Part shown: positions 1-7,037 of the stretch, in pieces
Layout of the letters: each line of letters begins with the position of its first letter
How positions within the stretch are numbered: position 1 is the stretch's first letter
From: Candidatus Sodaliphilus aphodohippi
GTDB taxonomy: Bacteria > Bacteroidota > Bacteroidia > Bacteroidales > Muribaculaceae
DNA: 33,929 nucleotides
Direction of reading: 5' to 3'
NCBI GenBank assembly: GCA_018065665.1
Contig: JAGHSV010000104.1
Coordinates: forward strand, 1-33,929
Notes under the pieces: model-generated
Databases searched by the model: none
Told to the model about the DNA's origin: nothing
Seen by the model: the letters and a program-made list of their open reading frames with translations, nothing else
Translations under genes and position numbers: made by a program

Positions 1-64
1 AATCCTTCAGGGCATCGCTGAGAGGCATAACCGATGAAAAGTTCTTCCTGTTTAGACTTGCCAA
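1..64 (-). other. Possible 5' end of a gene running off the left edge
   Basis: On the minus strand a frame is open from about base 64 to the window edge and reads LNRKNFSSVMPLSDALKD. The first ATG is at base 28 (MPLSDALKD). A TAAATTTTG stretch at about 62-70 resembles a -7 box with one misfit, which would leave a leader of about 25 bases before that ATG. The short text faintly recalls the N-terminus of DciA/DUF721-like proteins (…L.DALK..L), but about 20 codons are too few for a call. A second minus frame (…NLVGVSINFGKSKQ…) and a plus frame (stop at 84-86) are also open to the edge, so the true frame is unresolved. Confidence 0.2.
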
Positions 65-129
65 AATTTATGCTTACCCCCACTAAATTTCGACTGACCC
101 ACTCTTTGGCAGCACTTGCTTTCGCCACC

Positions 130-149
130 TAAATCGCAGACTTTCAGCC
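130..149 (+). repeat. 20-base repeat, left copy
   Basis: TAAATCGCAGACTTTCAGCC matches bases 33516-33535 at 19 of 20 positions in the same orientation. It forms the left edge of the hairpin-rich block. Confidence 0.6.
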
Positions 150-319
150 CGCGCCTCGTGGGGAGACATCCCTTCCGAGGCCTACGCTCACTTCGTTCGC
201 TCCGACCCCGGTTACAGTTGCGCTTCGCTCACATACCGCGCTTTCAGCGCTTAACGCCTGACGGCGTGCTCTATATTGGTGACAAAATCGCTCCAACCCC
301 GGGGCAGCAAACCGCTGCC
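130..319. repeat. GC-rich hairpin-dense dispersed repeat
   Basis: This noncoding block is markedly richer in G and C than the genes to its right. It contains several perfect hairpins: GCGCT-TTC-AGCGC (238-250), ACGCC-TGAC-GGCGT (254-267) and GGCAGC-AAACC-GCTGCC (303-319). It also has a CCCCGGGG palindrome (297-304) and related CTTCGTTCGCTC / GCTTCGCTCAC stretches. Its first 20 bases recur near the right end of the window. The arrangement suggests a REP- or MITE-like dispersed element, or an unannotated structured RNA. The short ORFs predicted through it (116-340 plus, 144-497 minus) look spurious. Bases 320-444 hold only AT-rich sequence. Confidence 0.5.
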
Positions 320-430
320 AACCAGAGCAATCAAGAATAATTCCCAAAGTAATCACACTTACCACAATAGCATTGCAAGGTATTGAAAATCTATTATTTA
401 CAAAATTTATTAACAATTTCACCGTACAGC

Positions 431-449
431 AATAATAATCCTTATTATT
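431..449 (-). terminator. AT-only hairpin at the end of the CoiA-like gene
   Basis: AATAATAA-TCC-TTATTATT is a perfect 8-bp stem with a 3-base loop straddling the TAA stop of the CoiA-like gene (445-447). All pairs are A-T and no clear U-run follows, so termination is only a possibility. Confidence 0.25.
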
Positions 450-1410
450 CCCCCTTCTTCCAAAAGACAAAGTCGCAATCTGCATACTTTCTTTCAATTG
501 CTATGCATTTTCGCTTGTCACGTATATAATAGGGGCAACTTGCTGCCGCAATCCATCCTTTATCTGGTCTATTACAATGTCTGATTAAGCAAAAATAACA
601 ATGTCTGATGTCTTCCCCATGATTTAATGCATGAGCTAAACCAGAAATTAAAGAGTTATTATCGTTAGGTTCTTGACTAATGATGTCATAGACTGCATTC
701 GGCAGATGTTCGTCAAACTGGCAGCAATCAATTTCATCCAGTTTAAGATGTTTCCCTTTATCATCTGACAACAAGCTAAATCTTTCGACTTTTGTAGTAG
801 GACGAATTTTTCGCTCAAATTTAAAATTGAAGAAATGCATGTGCCTATTCTGTTCATCAAAAGGGTGTATGGTGGTTAGTTCACTATCTACATCTATTTC
901 GATAATTCGAATGCCACTATTAATTTTTTCATAAGTGCATGGGTGGTTTACATTGACTTCAATAAATAATTTTCGGTCAGAATGCTCGCTGTGGGTAAGG
1001 AGGACATCTGGTCGGAAACCGCCACACGTCTTTTCAATTTCACAAGTGTCAAAATACTTTTTTAAGTCTATTTTCCGTTGAACATTTTTCTTACACCTTT
1101 TAAAAGGACAAGAATCCAGTTGCTCGCAAACATTGTTAGCATTGTGTTGAATAACGAAATACTCCTGGGTATCAAAGATTTCTTTAATCATTTTCTTTGC
1201 GAGGTTATGTAGATATGTTTCATTGCTACAGTTCTCGCTATTTTTGTGCCTAAAATGGTGCTCACGCACTTGTCCCAGCACGGCTACCATTTCATTTCCA
1301 CAGCCAAGACAAGTATATTTTTCAGATTTACGACACTCTTTAGTTACATTATTTATTTCTTTTACTTGCCCATTGCAAAGAGCGTATCGGAACTGACTTA
1401 ATAACTTCAT
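445..1410 (-). CDS. CoiA-like zinc-ribbon / PD-(D/E)XK nuclease protein
   Basis: A 321-residue protein with the layout of the competence CoiA-like family. An N-terminal zinc ribbon is visible (C34-x2-C37 followed by HHFRH at 51-55). Next comes a restriction-endonuclease-like core with E125, R134-P-D135-V and F-I-E151-V-N153, in which the usual lysine of (D/E)XK is replaced by Asn. A C-terminal cysteine cluster (C271, C274, C279, C292, C302, C312) may bind a second metal. The family is linked to DNA processing in transformation and is also found with mobile DNA; the substrate here is unknown. The ATG overlaps the stop of the upstream XRE gene by four bases (ATGA), so the two are translationally coupled. 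Base composition is much more AT-rich than neighbours (20 G/C in 60 bases at 601-660), which suggests transfer. The family call is fairly firm; the role is open. Confidence 0.7.
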   Translation of the reverse strand: MKLLSQFRYALCNGQVKEINNVTKECRKSEKYTCLGCGNEMVAVLGQVREHHFRHKNSENCSNETYLHNLAKKMIKEIFDTQEYFVIQHNANNVCEQLDSCPFKRCKKNVQRKIDLKKYFDTCEIEKTCGGFRPDVLLTHSEHSDRKLFIEVNVNHPCTYEKINSGIRIIEIDVDSELTTIHPFDEQNRHMHFFNFKFERKIRPTTKVERFSLLSDDKGKHLKLDEIDCCQFDEHLPNAVYDIISQEPNDNNSLISGLAHALNHGEDIRHCYFCLIRHCNRPDKGWIAAASCPYYIRDKRKCIAIERKYADCDFVFWKKGE

Positions 1411-1880
1411 AATTCTGGTTTATTTTGAGGGACAAAATCAATACGCATATTCAATGCACTTGCAATCTTATTGAGTATATCAATACCGACCGAGAACTTT
1501 CCCTGCTCAATACGGCTAAGGTTTCCAGCATCAATGCCAATTCGTTTTGCAAGAGTTTTTGCATCTATATCTTTTTCTTTCCTTAACTCCTTGATACGGT
1601 TTCCGATGCGTTCACGTTCTTTGTCTCTATCCGGCAAAAAACCAAAAATAGGATTAAGGTTATTACGGAACATGCCCAAAAGAATTGGACCCAAGATAAC
1701 ACTGTCATCACCTTTATAATATTCATCAAACAATAAAATCAAACACTTGGTAACAAATCCGTTACACTGCTTCTCTATCTGATAGTTCATTAAGTCAGAG
1801 AACAATAAAATAAAACAATCGCCTTCGGATGTTTCAACACGAACCCTCTTAGGATCAATAAATTCAACTTTTGTAGCCAT
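1407..1880 (-). CDS. XRE-family regulator with unknown N-terminal domain
   Basis: A 157-residue protein. Residues about 92-147 form a Cro/C1-type helix-turn-helix (IGNRIKELRKEK…LAKRIGI…LSRIEQGK). The first 85 residues (MATKVEFIDPKRVRVE…) match nothing I recognise and may be a sensing or dimerisation domain. It is the first gene of a two-gene operon with the CoiA-like nuclease and overlaps it by four bases. A perfect 16-bp palindrome sits at its predicted transcription start, so autoregulation is likely. This resembles the control logic of restriction controller proteins and antitoxins, but nothing in the sequence proves a toxin or restriction function. AT-rich like its partner. Confidence 0.75.
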   Translation of the reverse strand: MATKVEFIDPKRVRVETSEGDCFILLFSDLMNYQIEKQCNGFVTKCLILLFDEYYKGDDSVILGPILLGMFRNNLNPIFGFLPDRDKERERIGNRIKELRKEKDIDAKTLAKRIGIDAGNLSRIEQGKFSVGIDILNKIASALNMRIDFVPQNKPEL

Positions 1881-1899
1881 ATTGTTAAATCGTTTTTAT

Positions 1900-1915
1900 A
1901 GTGGTGAACCCCACT
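1900..1915 (-). promoter_or_regulatory. Hairpin in the XRE leader
   Basis: AGTGG-TGAACC-CCACT (plus-strand reading) is a perfect 5-bp stem with a 6-base loop, ending about 20 bases before the XRE start codon. It may affect translation; evidence is structural only. Confidence 0.3.
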
Positions 1916-1924
1916 TCAAAACAT

Positions 1925-1940
1925 TTGGAAATATTTCCAA
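1925..1940. promoter_or_regulatory. Perfect 16-bp palindrome, probable XRE operator
   Basis: TTGGAAATATTTCCAA equals its own reverse complement. It lies just downstream of the -7 box at 1944-1951 and covers the expected start of transcription (about 1938). This is a classic position for repressor binding and suits an HTH dimer encoded by the next gene. Confidence 0.6.
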
Positions 1941-1943
1941 CTG

Positions 1944-1951
1944 CAAAGTTA
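1944..1951 (-). promoter_or_regulatory. -7 box of the XRE/CoiA-like operon
   Basis: Minus strand TAACTTTG followed by C matches TAnnTTTG exactly. The -33 region offers only TTGG at a spacing of 19, so that half is weak. The leader would be about 58 bases. Confidence 0.55.
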
Positions 1952-2047
1952 TGTAAAATTGTTATATTTACCAATAATAGATTGCAGTATTTAACAATAT
2001 TTATATTCTTGAGTCAAGGACCGGGTGCTGCAGACGAATGTAGGCAT

Positions 2048-2079
2048 TTTGGGAAATAAGGGGATTTTTATTAATTTTG
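2048..2079 (+). promoter_or_regulatory. Promoter of the TraB/GumN gene
   Basis: TTTG (2048-2051), a 20-base spacer and TAATTTTG (2072-2079) match the Bacteroidetes -33/-7 consensus fully. Transcription would start near 2085, leaving a leader of about 60 bases before the ATG at 2145. A second perfect -7 match, TATTTTTG (2115-2122), lacks a -33 partner. Confidence 0.6.
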
Positions 2080-2144
2080 GAGTGCGTTATAAAGAATAAA
2101 TGGTCATTTTTTTATATTTTTGCAAAAACAAAAATTCACTAATT

Positions 2145-3029
2145 ATGAAGAAACTACTTTTAATGGCCATATTTGGCATCATATCTTTATGCGCTAATGC
2201 CCAGTTGCTGTGGCAGGTTAGCGGGAATGGGCTGGGGAAGCCTTCGTATCTGATGGGGACGCACCATTTTGCGCCGGAGTCGTTCATTGACAGCGTGCGC
2301 GGGTTGAACGAGGCCATCAACTCGTGTGATATAGTTTGCGGCGAGGTTGTCACCGACAGTCTGATGAGTCCCGCCACACAAAAGAAGATGGCGCTGGCAA
2401 TGATAGCCCCCGAGGACAGCACCTTGAAGGACGTGCTCTCGCCTGCCGGCCTGCAGATTGTTGAACGTGTTGTCAACAAGTACCTTGGCATACCGCTGGC
2501 ACCACTGATGAAACTGAAACCGGCGGCACTGACAGCCCAAATCCAGGCCATCCAGGCCATGAACGGCAAGAGCAACATCGACCCCACCAAGCAGATTGAC
2601 CTTGCCGTGCAGAAACGCGCCATCAAAGACGGCAAACCTGTGACCGGTTTTGAGACTGCCGACCAGCAAATCAACATCCTGTTCAACGGTCCGCTTAACG
2701 TGCAGGCCGCCACTCTGCTCGAGTTGTGCGAGAATGACAGCATCGCTGCCGGATTTACCGACCAAATGTTTGAACTATATAACAAGCAAGAACTTGATGC
2801 CCTGTACAAGATGCTCACCGACCCTGATATCGGCGTGAAACCCACCAAGCAGGAACTGGACCTGATGGTATTTGACCGCAACCGCGCATGGGTGCCCCAA
2901 CTCGAGAAGATGATGCACGAGGGCAAGTCGGTTCTCGTCTGCGTCGGTGCCGGACACCTCCCCGGCGACCAAGGTCTCATCGGGTTGCTGCGTACTGCCG
3001 GATACACAGTCACAGCAGTCTCAAAATAA
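2145..3029 (+). CDS. TraB/GumN family protein
   Basis: A 294-residue protein counted from the ATG at 2145. The track's earlier start at 2100 overlaps promoter-like sequence and would bury the signal peptide MKKLLLMAIFGIISLCANA. The N-terminal motif L-M-G-T-H-H (38-41), acidic E67 and the C-terminal GAGHLPG…GLIGLLRTAGY block are hallmarks of the TraB/GumN (PF01963) fold. This family includes Tiki-type metalloproteases that use GxxH and Glu residues. The signal peptide sends it to the envelope. The substrate is not evident. It is transcribed alone or at the head of the following plus-strand genes, although the next gene has its own promoter. The family call is strong; enzymatic activity is inferred. 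Confidence 0.85.
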   Translation: MKKLLLMAIFGIISLCANAQLLWQVSGNGLGKPSYLMGTHHFAPESFIDSVRGLNEAINSCDIVCGEVVTDSLMSPATQKKMALAMIAPEDSTLKDVLSPAGLQIVERVVNKYLGIPLAPLMKLKPAALTAQIQAIQAMNGKSNIDPTKQIDLAVQKRAIKDGKPVTGFETADQQINILFNGPLNVQAATLLELCENDSIAAGFTDQMFELYNKQELDALYKMLTDPDIGVKPTKQELDLMVFDRNRAWVPQLEKMMHEGKSVLVCVGAGHLPGDQGLIGLLRTAGYTVTAVSK

Positions 3030-3044
3030 ATTATCACCCTTAAA

Positions 3045-3076
3045 TTTGGTGAAATAAAAAATTTGCTATACCTTTG
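3045..3076 (+). promoter_or_regulatory. Promoter of cls
   Basis: TTTG (3045-3048), a 20-base spacer and TACCTTTG (3069-3076) match the consensus fully. The predicted start of transcription, about 3081-3083, is only 3-5 bases from the ATG at 3086. A small inverted repeat, TCACC…GGTGA (3034-3052), overlaps the -33 element. Confidence 0.65.
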
Positions 3077-3085
3077 TAAATAGGT

Positions 3086-4531
3086 ATGGTACTTGCTGAA
3101 CTTTTCCCATATGCCCACATCGTGTACGACATCCTGATGGTGCTGTACGTCATCACTATTGTCAGCGTCATCATCATTGTCATTGGCGAGAACCGCAACC
3201 CGCTGAAGTCGCTTGCATGGGTGGCTGTGCTGGTTTTGCTGCCTGTTGCCGGACTGGTATTGTACCTGTTCTTTGGACGAAGCCTGCGTAGCCGGCACCT
3301 CATCCCCCGAAAAGACTGGATGAAACTGGTCCATGCCCACTCGGGCAGCCGCGAGCACATCGAGTCGCTGGTGCCCGACATCTGCTCACAGCACCAGATG
3401 CGTCTTGCCGAGGCCTTGGTCGAAGCACCTTGCTACACAGGCAACAACATTGACATTTACACCGACGGCAAGTCAAAGTTCGAAGCACTGAAACATGACA
3501 TCGAAACTGCACAGGACTACATACTGCTGCAGTACTATATCTTTGAAAACGATGCTATCGGTCATGAAATCAGCAATCTGCTAATCAAGAAAGCCCAACA
3601 GGGGATTCACGTCCACGTGATATATGACCACATCGGGTCATACACGATTAATGCCGCTTTCTTCCATCGCATGAGGCGTGCCGGTGTTGAGGCGTACCCG
3701 TTCCTGAAAGTGACATTCACGACAATCGCAGCGCGTCTCAACTGGCGCAACCACCGCAAGATGGTTGTCATTGACGGCAAAGTGGGCTATATTGGCGGCA
3801 TGAACATTGCCGACCGGTATGTCACAGGCGAAAAAGGCAAACAACCATGGCGCGACACCCACATCCGCATCACAGGCGAGGCTGTCAAGGGGTTATTCTT
3901 CTCGTTTGCAGTCGATTGGGACTTCATGCAGCACAAACTGCTGACAATGCCGCAACAAGAGACCAACACCCCCGCTACCGGCAACAACACAATGCAGATT
4001 GTCGCCAGCGGCCCCACCGACAAGTGGAACGCAATGGCGTTTGTCGTGCAGAAAGCCATATCCATGGCCCGCAAGTCATTGTATATCCAAACACCCTATT
4101 TCCTCCCCAACGATGCCCAGTTAAAAGCATTGCAGGTGGCAGCGTTGTCGGGTGTTGATGTCAGACTGATGATTCCGCGCGACACCGACTCGGTGATTCT
4201 CAAATACGCCACACGCAGTTACCTGAAAGAGTGCCTGCTGGCTGGCATCAAAATTTATTTCTATGAAAGCACCATGATGCACAGCAAGGCCATTATCGTT
4301 GATGACAACTTTGTCACGGTTGGCTCAACGAACTTCGACTTCCGCAGTTTTGAGCACAACTTTGAATGCAATGCTCTGATTTACAACCAAGACTTCAACC
4401 GCCGGATGAAAGAAATCTTTGCCGCCGACCAACGGTGCTGCACACGCATCATTCTGTCGGAATGGAAACGGCGCAACCAATTTGCCAAGGCTTTTGAATC
4501 AATACTGCGACTGCTCGCACCAATACTGTAA
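3086..4531 (+). CDS. cls: Cardiolipin synthase (phospholipase D family)
   Basis: A 481-residue enzyme that joins two phosphatidylglycerol molecules into cardiolipin at the inner membrane. Two N-terminal membrane segments (about 12-33 and 42-63, separated by ENRNP) precede two HKD catalytic motifs: H223-R-K225…D230 (NHRKMVVIDG) and H399-S-K401…D406 (MHSKAIIVDD). Each is followed by the usual G-S/G-x-N stretch. Length is normal for bacterial ClsA-type enzymes. The ATG at 3086 is nearly leaderless given the promoter; the in-frame ATG at 3137 (residue 18) would leave the first membrane helix shortened but usable. It is followed after 51 bases by the beta-lactamase-like gene, probably co-transcribed. 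Confident call. Confidence 0.92.
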   Translation: MVLAELFPYAHIVYDILMVLYVITIVSVIIIVIGENRNPLKSLAWVAVLVLLPVAGLVLYLFFGRSLRSRHLIPRKDWMKLVHAHSGSREHIESLVPDICSQHQMRLAEALVEAPCYTGNNIDIYTDGKSKFEALKHDIETAQDYILLQYYIFENDAIGHEISNLLIKKAQQGIHVHVIYDHIGSYTINAAFFHRMRRAGVEAYPFLKVTFTTIAARLNWRNHRKMVVIDGKVGYIGGMNIADRYVTGEKGKQPWRDTHIRITGEAVKGLFFSFAVDWDFMQHKLLTMPQQETNTPATGNNTMQIVASGPTDKWNAMAFVVQKAISMARKSLYIQTPYFLPNDAQLKALQVAALSGVDVRLMIPRDTDSVILKYATRSYLKECLLAGIKIYFYESTMMHSKAIIVDDNFVTVGSTNFDFRSFEHNFECNALIYNQDFNRRMKEIFAADQRCCTRIILSEWKRRNQFAKAFESILRLLAPIL

Positions 4532-4582
4532 CTATCCACCACCCGTAAATTTACAATAACCACAATCCCATTGACAATACTG

Positions 4583-6082
4583 ATGAAGAAGATATTTCTA
4601 TTACTTGCCGCCGTTGCTCTGTTGGCAAATGCCCAGACGGGAGAAATCATGCGTTCCACTCCGGCGCAAGAGTCGGTTAACCCACAAGCAGTTGCAACTT
4701 TCTTTGACTCGCTGATGGCCGTCAACGCCACCGACATTCACCATGTGATGGTGCTTCGTCACGACAAAGTTATTGCCGAGCTTCACCCTGCGCCCTACCG
4801 TGCCCAGGACAGCCACACGCTGTACTCGTGCAGCAAGACCTTCACCTCGATGGCTGTGGGTATCGCAATCGACGAGAACCGTCTTCGTCTGACCGACCGT
4901 GTTGCCGCGTTCTTCCCCGAACGGTTGCCCGACACGGTGTCGGCACGGTTGGCCGACATCACCGTGCGCGACCTGCTCATCATGGGTGCCGGCATCAAAC
5001 CAGACTGGATCATGCGCAGCCAGAGTCCCGACTGGATTACCGAGTGGTTTTCAAAACCCGTGACCGAGGCACCCGGCAGCAAGTTCCAGTATGACTCTAT
5101 GTGCTCCTACATACTTGCCGCAATTGTCCAACGCGTGACAGGCAAAACCATGCTGGAGTACCTCAACGAGCATTTATTCGGGCCCATGGGCATCACCGAG
5201 GTGGACTGGGAGCAGAGCCCCGAGGGTGTCAACACCGGCGGATGGGGGTTGCGGTTACAGACCGAGTCGCTTGCCAAGATGGGCATGCTGATGCTGCATC
5301 GCGGCAACTGGAACGGACGCCAACTGGTACCAGCAGCGTGGATTGACGAAGCATCGGCCAGCCACATTAACTACAGTTGGGTAAAACCCGGCGACAAACC
5401 GACCGACAAAAACCAAGGATACGGATACCAAATCTGGCGATGCAACTGGCCCGGAGCATATCGTGCCGACGGTGCCTACGGGCAGTTTATCGTTGTCATC
5501 ACCGAGAGCGACATGGTGGTGGTCATCAACGGTTACAGCGACGACACCAACGGCGAACTGCGCGCCATCTGGCGGCACCTCATGCCCGGAGTGGACAAGA
5601 CTAACTCCAACCCGGGGAAAGCCCAGAAAAAACTCGAGGCATTGTGCAGCAAGGCATCGCTGCCGGTTCTCAAGGGCAAAGACATAAACCCGCTACCCGC
5701 GGGTGCAAAGCTCAAACTGCAGAGCAACAAGCACAACATAGCGACAATCGAGCTTACACCGATGAGCAAATTCAGCACAATGTACATCCACTATGCCGAC
5801 GGCCACAGCGACTGCATTTATCTGGGACATGGCAACTGGATGTACGGCCCCGTTGAACTGCCGCCCTACTCAATCGATGCCGTGGACCGCTTCAAGGGAC
5901 TCAACCGCAACTTCCAGGCTGCCGGATGCCGTGCATGGACCGACAAGAATGTCCTAACGGCACGCATCGAGTATGTCAACTGGATAAGCGCCACCACCTT
6001 TGTGTTTGACTTCAAGGCAAACAAAGTAACCATAACCGACAACTTTGACGCCTCACACCCCGAGGTAATAACCTTCAAATGA
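4583..6082 (+). CDS. Serine beta-lactamase-like hydrolase (class C / PF00144)
   Basis: A 499-residue secreted protein from the ATG at 4583 (the track used a TTG four codons earlier). MKKIFLLLAAVALLANA is a signal peptide. The nucleophile motif is S82-C-S-K85, the second motif is Y170-D-S172, and a GAYGQ block replaces KTG. These belong to the class C beta-lactamase / esterase / D-Ala-D-Ala peptidase-like family, many of which are not lactamases. Residues beyond about 360 form an extra beta-rich C-terminal domain. Its stop overlaps the xerD start by four bases (ATGA). No AmpR-like regulator is nearby, so antibiotic resistance is not implied; an envelope esterase or peptidase role is as likely. 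Confidence 0.85.
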   Translation: MKKIFLLLAAVALLANAQTGEIMRSTPAQESVNPQAVATFFDSLMAVNATDIHHVMVLRHDKVIAELHPAPYRAQDSHTLYSCSKTFTSMAVGIAIDENRLRLTDRVAAFFPERLPDTVSARLADITVRDLLIMGAGIKPDWIMRSQSPDWITEWFSKPVTEAPGSKFQYDSMCSYILAAIVQRVTGKTMLEYLNEHLFGPMGITEVDWEQSPEGVNTGGWGLRLQTESLAKMGMLMLHRGNWNGRQLVPAAWIDEASASHINYSWVKPGDKPTDKNQGYGYQIWRCNWPGAYRADGAYGQFIVVITESDMVVVINGYSDDTNGELRAIWRHLMPGVDKTNSNPGKAQKKLEALCSKASLPVLKGKDINPLPAGAKLKLQSNKHNIATIELTPMSKFSTMYIHYADGHSDCIYLGHGNWMYGPVELPPYSIDAVDRFKGLNRNFQAAGCRAWTDKNVLTARIEYVNWISATTFVFDFKANKVTITDNFDASHPEVITFK

Positions 6083-6990
6083 GACCGATAACCGACATCA
6101 GCAAGGTTCTGGAGCAATACGGCGTATATCTGCGCATCGAGAAAGGGCTCTCAGACAACACGGCCCGGGGATACGCCACCGATGTGGAACACCTCGTCAG
6201 TTACCTGCGAAGCGAGGGCATAAGCCCCGAGAATGCCGACGGGGTGGCACTGGAGCTGTTTGTCGGCACCCTGAAGGACCTGGGCATCCAGGCACGCTCG
6301 CAGGCACGCATCGTGTCGGGTATCAAAAGTTTCTACAAATTTCTGCAACTTGAAGGCTACACCGACGGCAACCCCACCCTGTTGCTGCCAGCACCGCACA
6401 TCGGGCGACATCTGCCCGAAGTGCTCACCGTTGACGAGATTGACCAGATGCTCTCGTGCATTGACATGAGCACACCCGAAGGCATTCGCAACCGCGCCAT
6501 CATCGAGGCCATGTACGGATGCGGCCTGCGTGTGAGCGAACTGATTGGGTTGCGCCTCTCGTCAATCTATGCCGACGAGCAGTACATCATTGTCAACGGC
6601 AAGGGCAACAAACAGCGTCTGGTCCCCATCTCGCCCATCGCACTCGAACTGATTGCCAACTACATCCATGATGTCCGCGGCACCATGACCATCAAAAAAG
6701 GCAACGATGACATCGTCTTCCTAAACCGTCGCGGCAGCGCCCTGTCACGCCAGATGGTGTTCATCATCATCAAACAACTGTGTGAACTGGCGGGGATACG
6801 CAAGACTGTCAGCCCGCACACCCTCAGGCACTCATTTGCCACACACCTGCTCGAGGGCGGTGCCAACCTGCGTGCCATACAGCAGATGCTGGGGCATGAA
6901 AGCATCGCGACCACCGAAATCTACATGCACATCGACCGCACCATGCTGCGTGACGAGATACTGCAACACCATCCCCGCAATCGGCGTTGA
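6079..6990 (+). CDS. xerD: Tyrosine recombinase XerD
   Basis: A 303-residue site-specific recombinase that resolves chromosome dimers at dif. An N-terminal SAM-like core-binding domain (about 7-95) is followed by the catalytic domain with all active-site residues: R151 (CGLRVSEL), K175 (GKGNK), H247 and R250 (HTLRH), H273 (LGHES) and the nucleophile Y282 (EIYMH). Length and sequence fit a housekeeping Xer protein rather than a phage or transposon integrase, and no att site or element boundary was seen. XerD is favoured over XerC by overall resemblance, not proven. Start ATG overlaps the preceding stop (ATGA). The gene converges on mutS with 47 bases between, in which I see no terminator. Confidence 0.85.
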   Translation: MRPITDISKVLEQYGVYLRIEKGLSDNTARGYATDVEHLVSYLRSEGISPENADGVALELFVGTLKDLGIQARSQARIVSGIKSFYKFLQLEGYTDGNPTLLLPAPHIGRHLPEVLTVDEIDQMLSCIDMSTPEGIRNRAIIEAMYGCGLRVSELIGLRLSSIYADEQYIIVNGKGNKQRLVPISPIALELIANYIHDVRGTMTIKKGNDDIVFLNRRGSALSRQMVFIIIKQLCELAGIRKTVSPHTLRHSFATHLLEGGANLRAIQQMLGHESIATTEIYMHIDRTMLRDEILQHHPRNRR

Positions 6991-7037
6991 TGCCGTTGCT
7001 AGCACTACACAATCCAGAAACTTGAAAACCCTCCGCG

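Noticed and set aside
116-497. ORFs 116-340 (+) and 144-497 (-)
   Set aside because: They run through the hairpin-rich repeat and overlap the CoiA-like gene's end; composition is Arg/Ala-rich and repeat-driven.
2087-3358. Minus-strand ORF of 423 aa
   Set aside because: Antisense across the TraB/GumN gene and the start of cls, including the cls promoter.
4583-6082. Antibiotic-resistance beta-lactamase
   Set aside because: The SxxK fold family is broad; the second motif is Y-D-S rather than Y-x-N, KTG is absent, and no resistance context exists.
6079-6990. Integrase of a mobile element
   Set aside because: The recombinase looks like housekeeping XerD, is coupled to an upstream chromosomal gene, and no att repeats or cargo boundary were seen.
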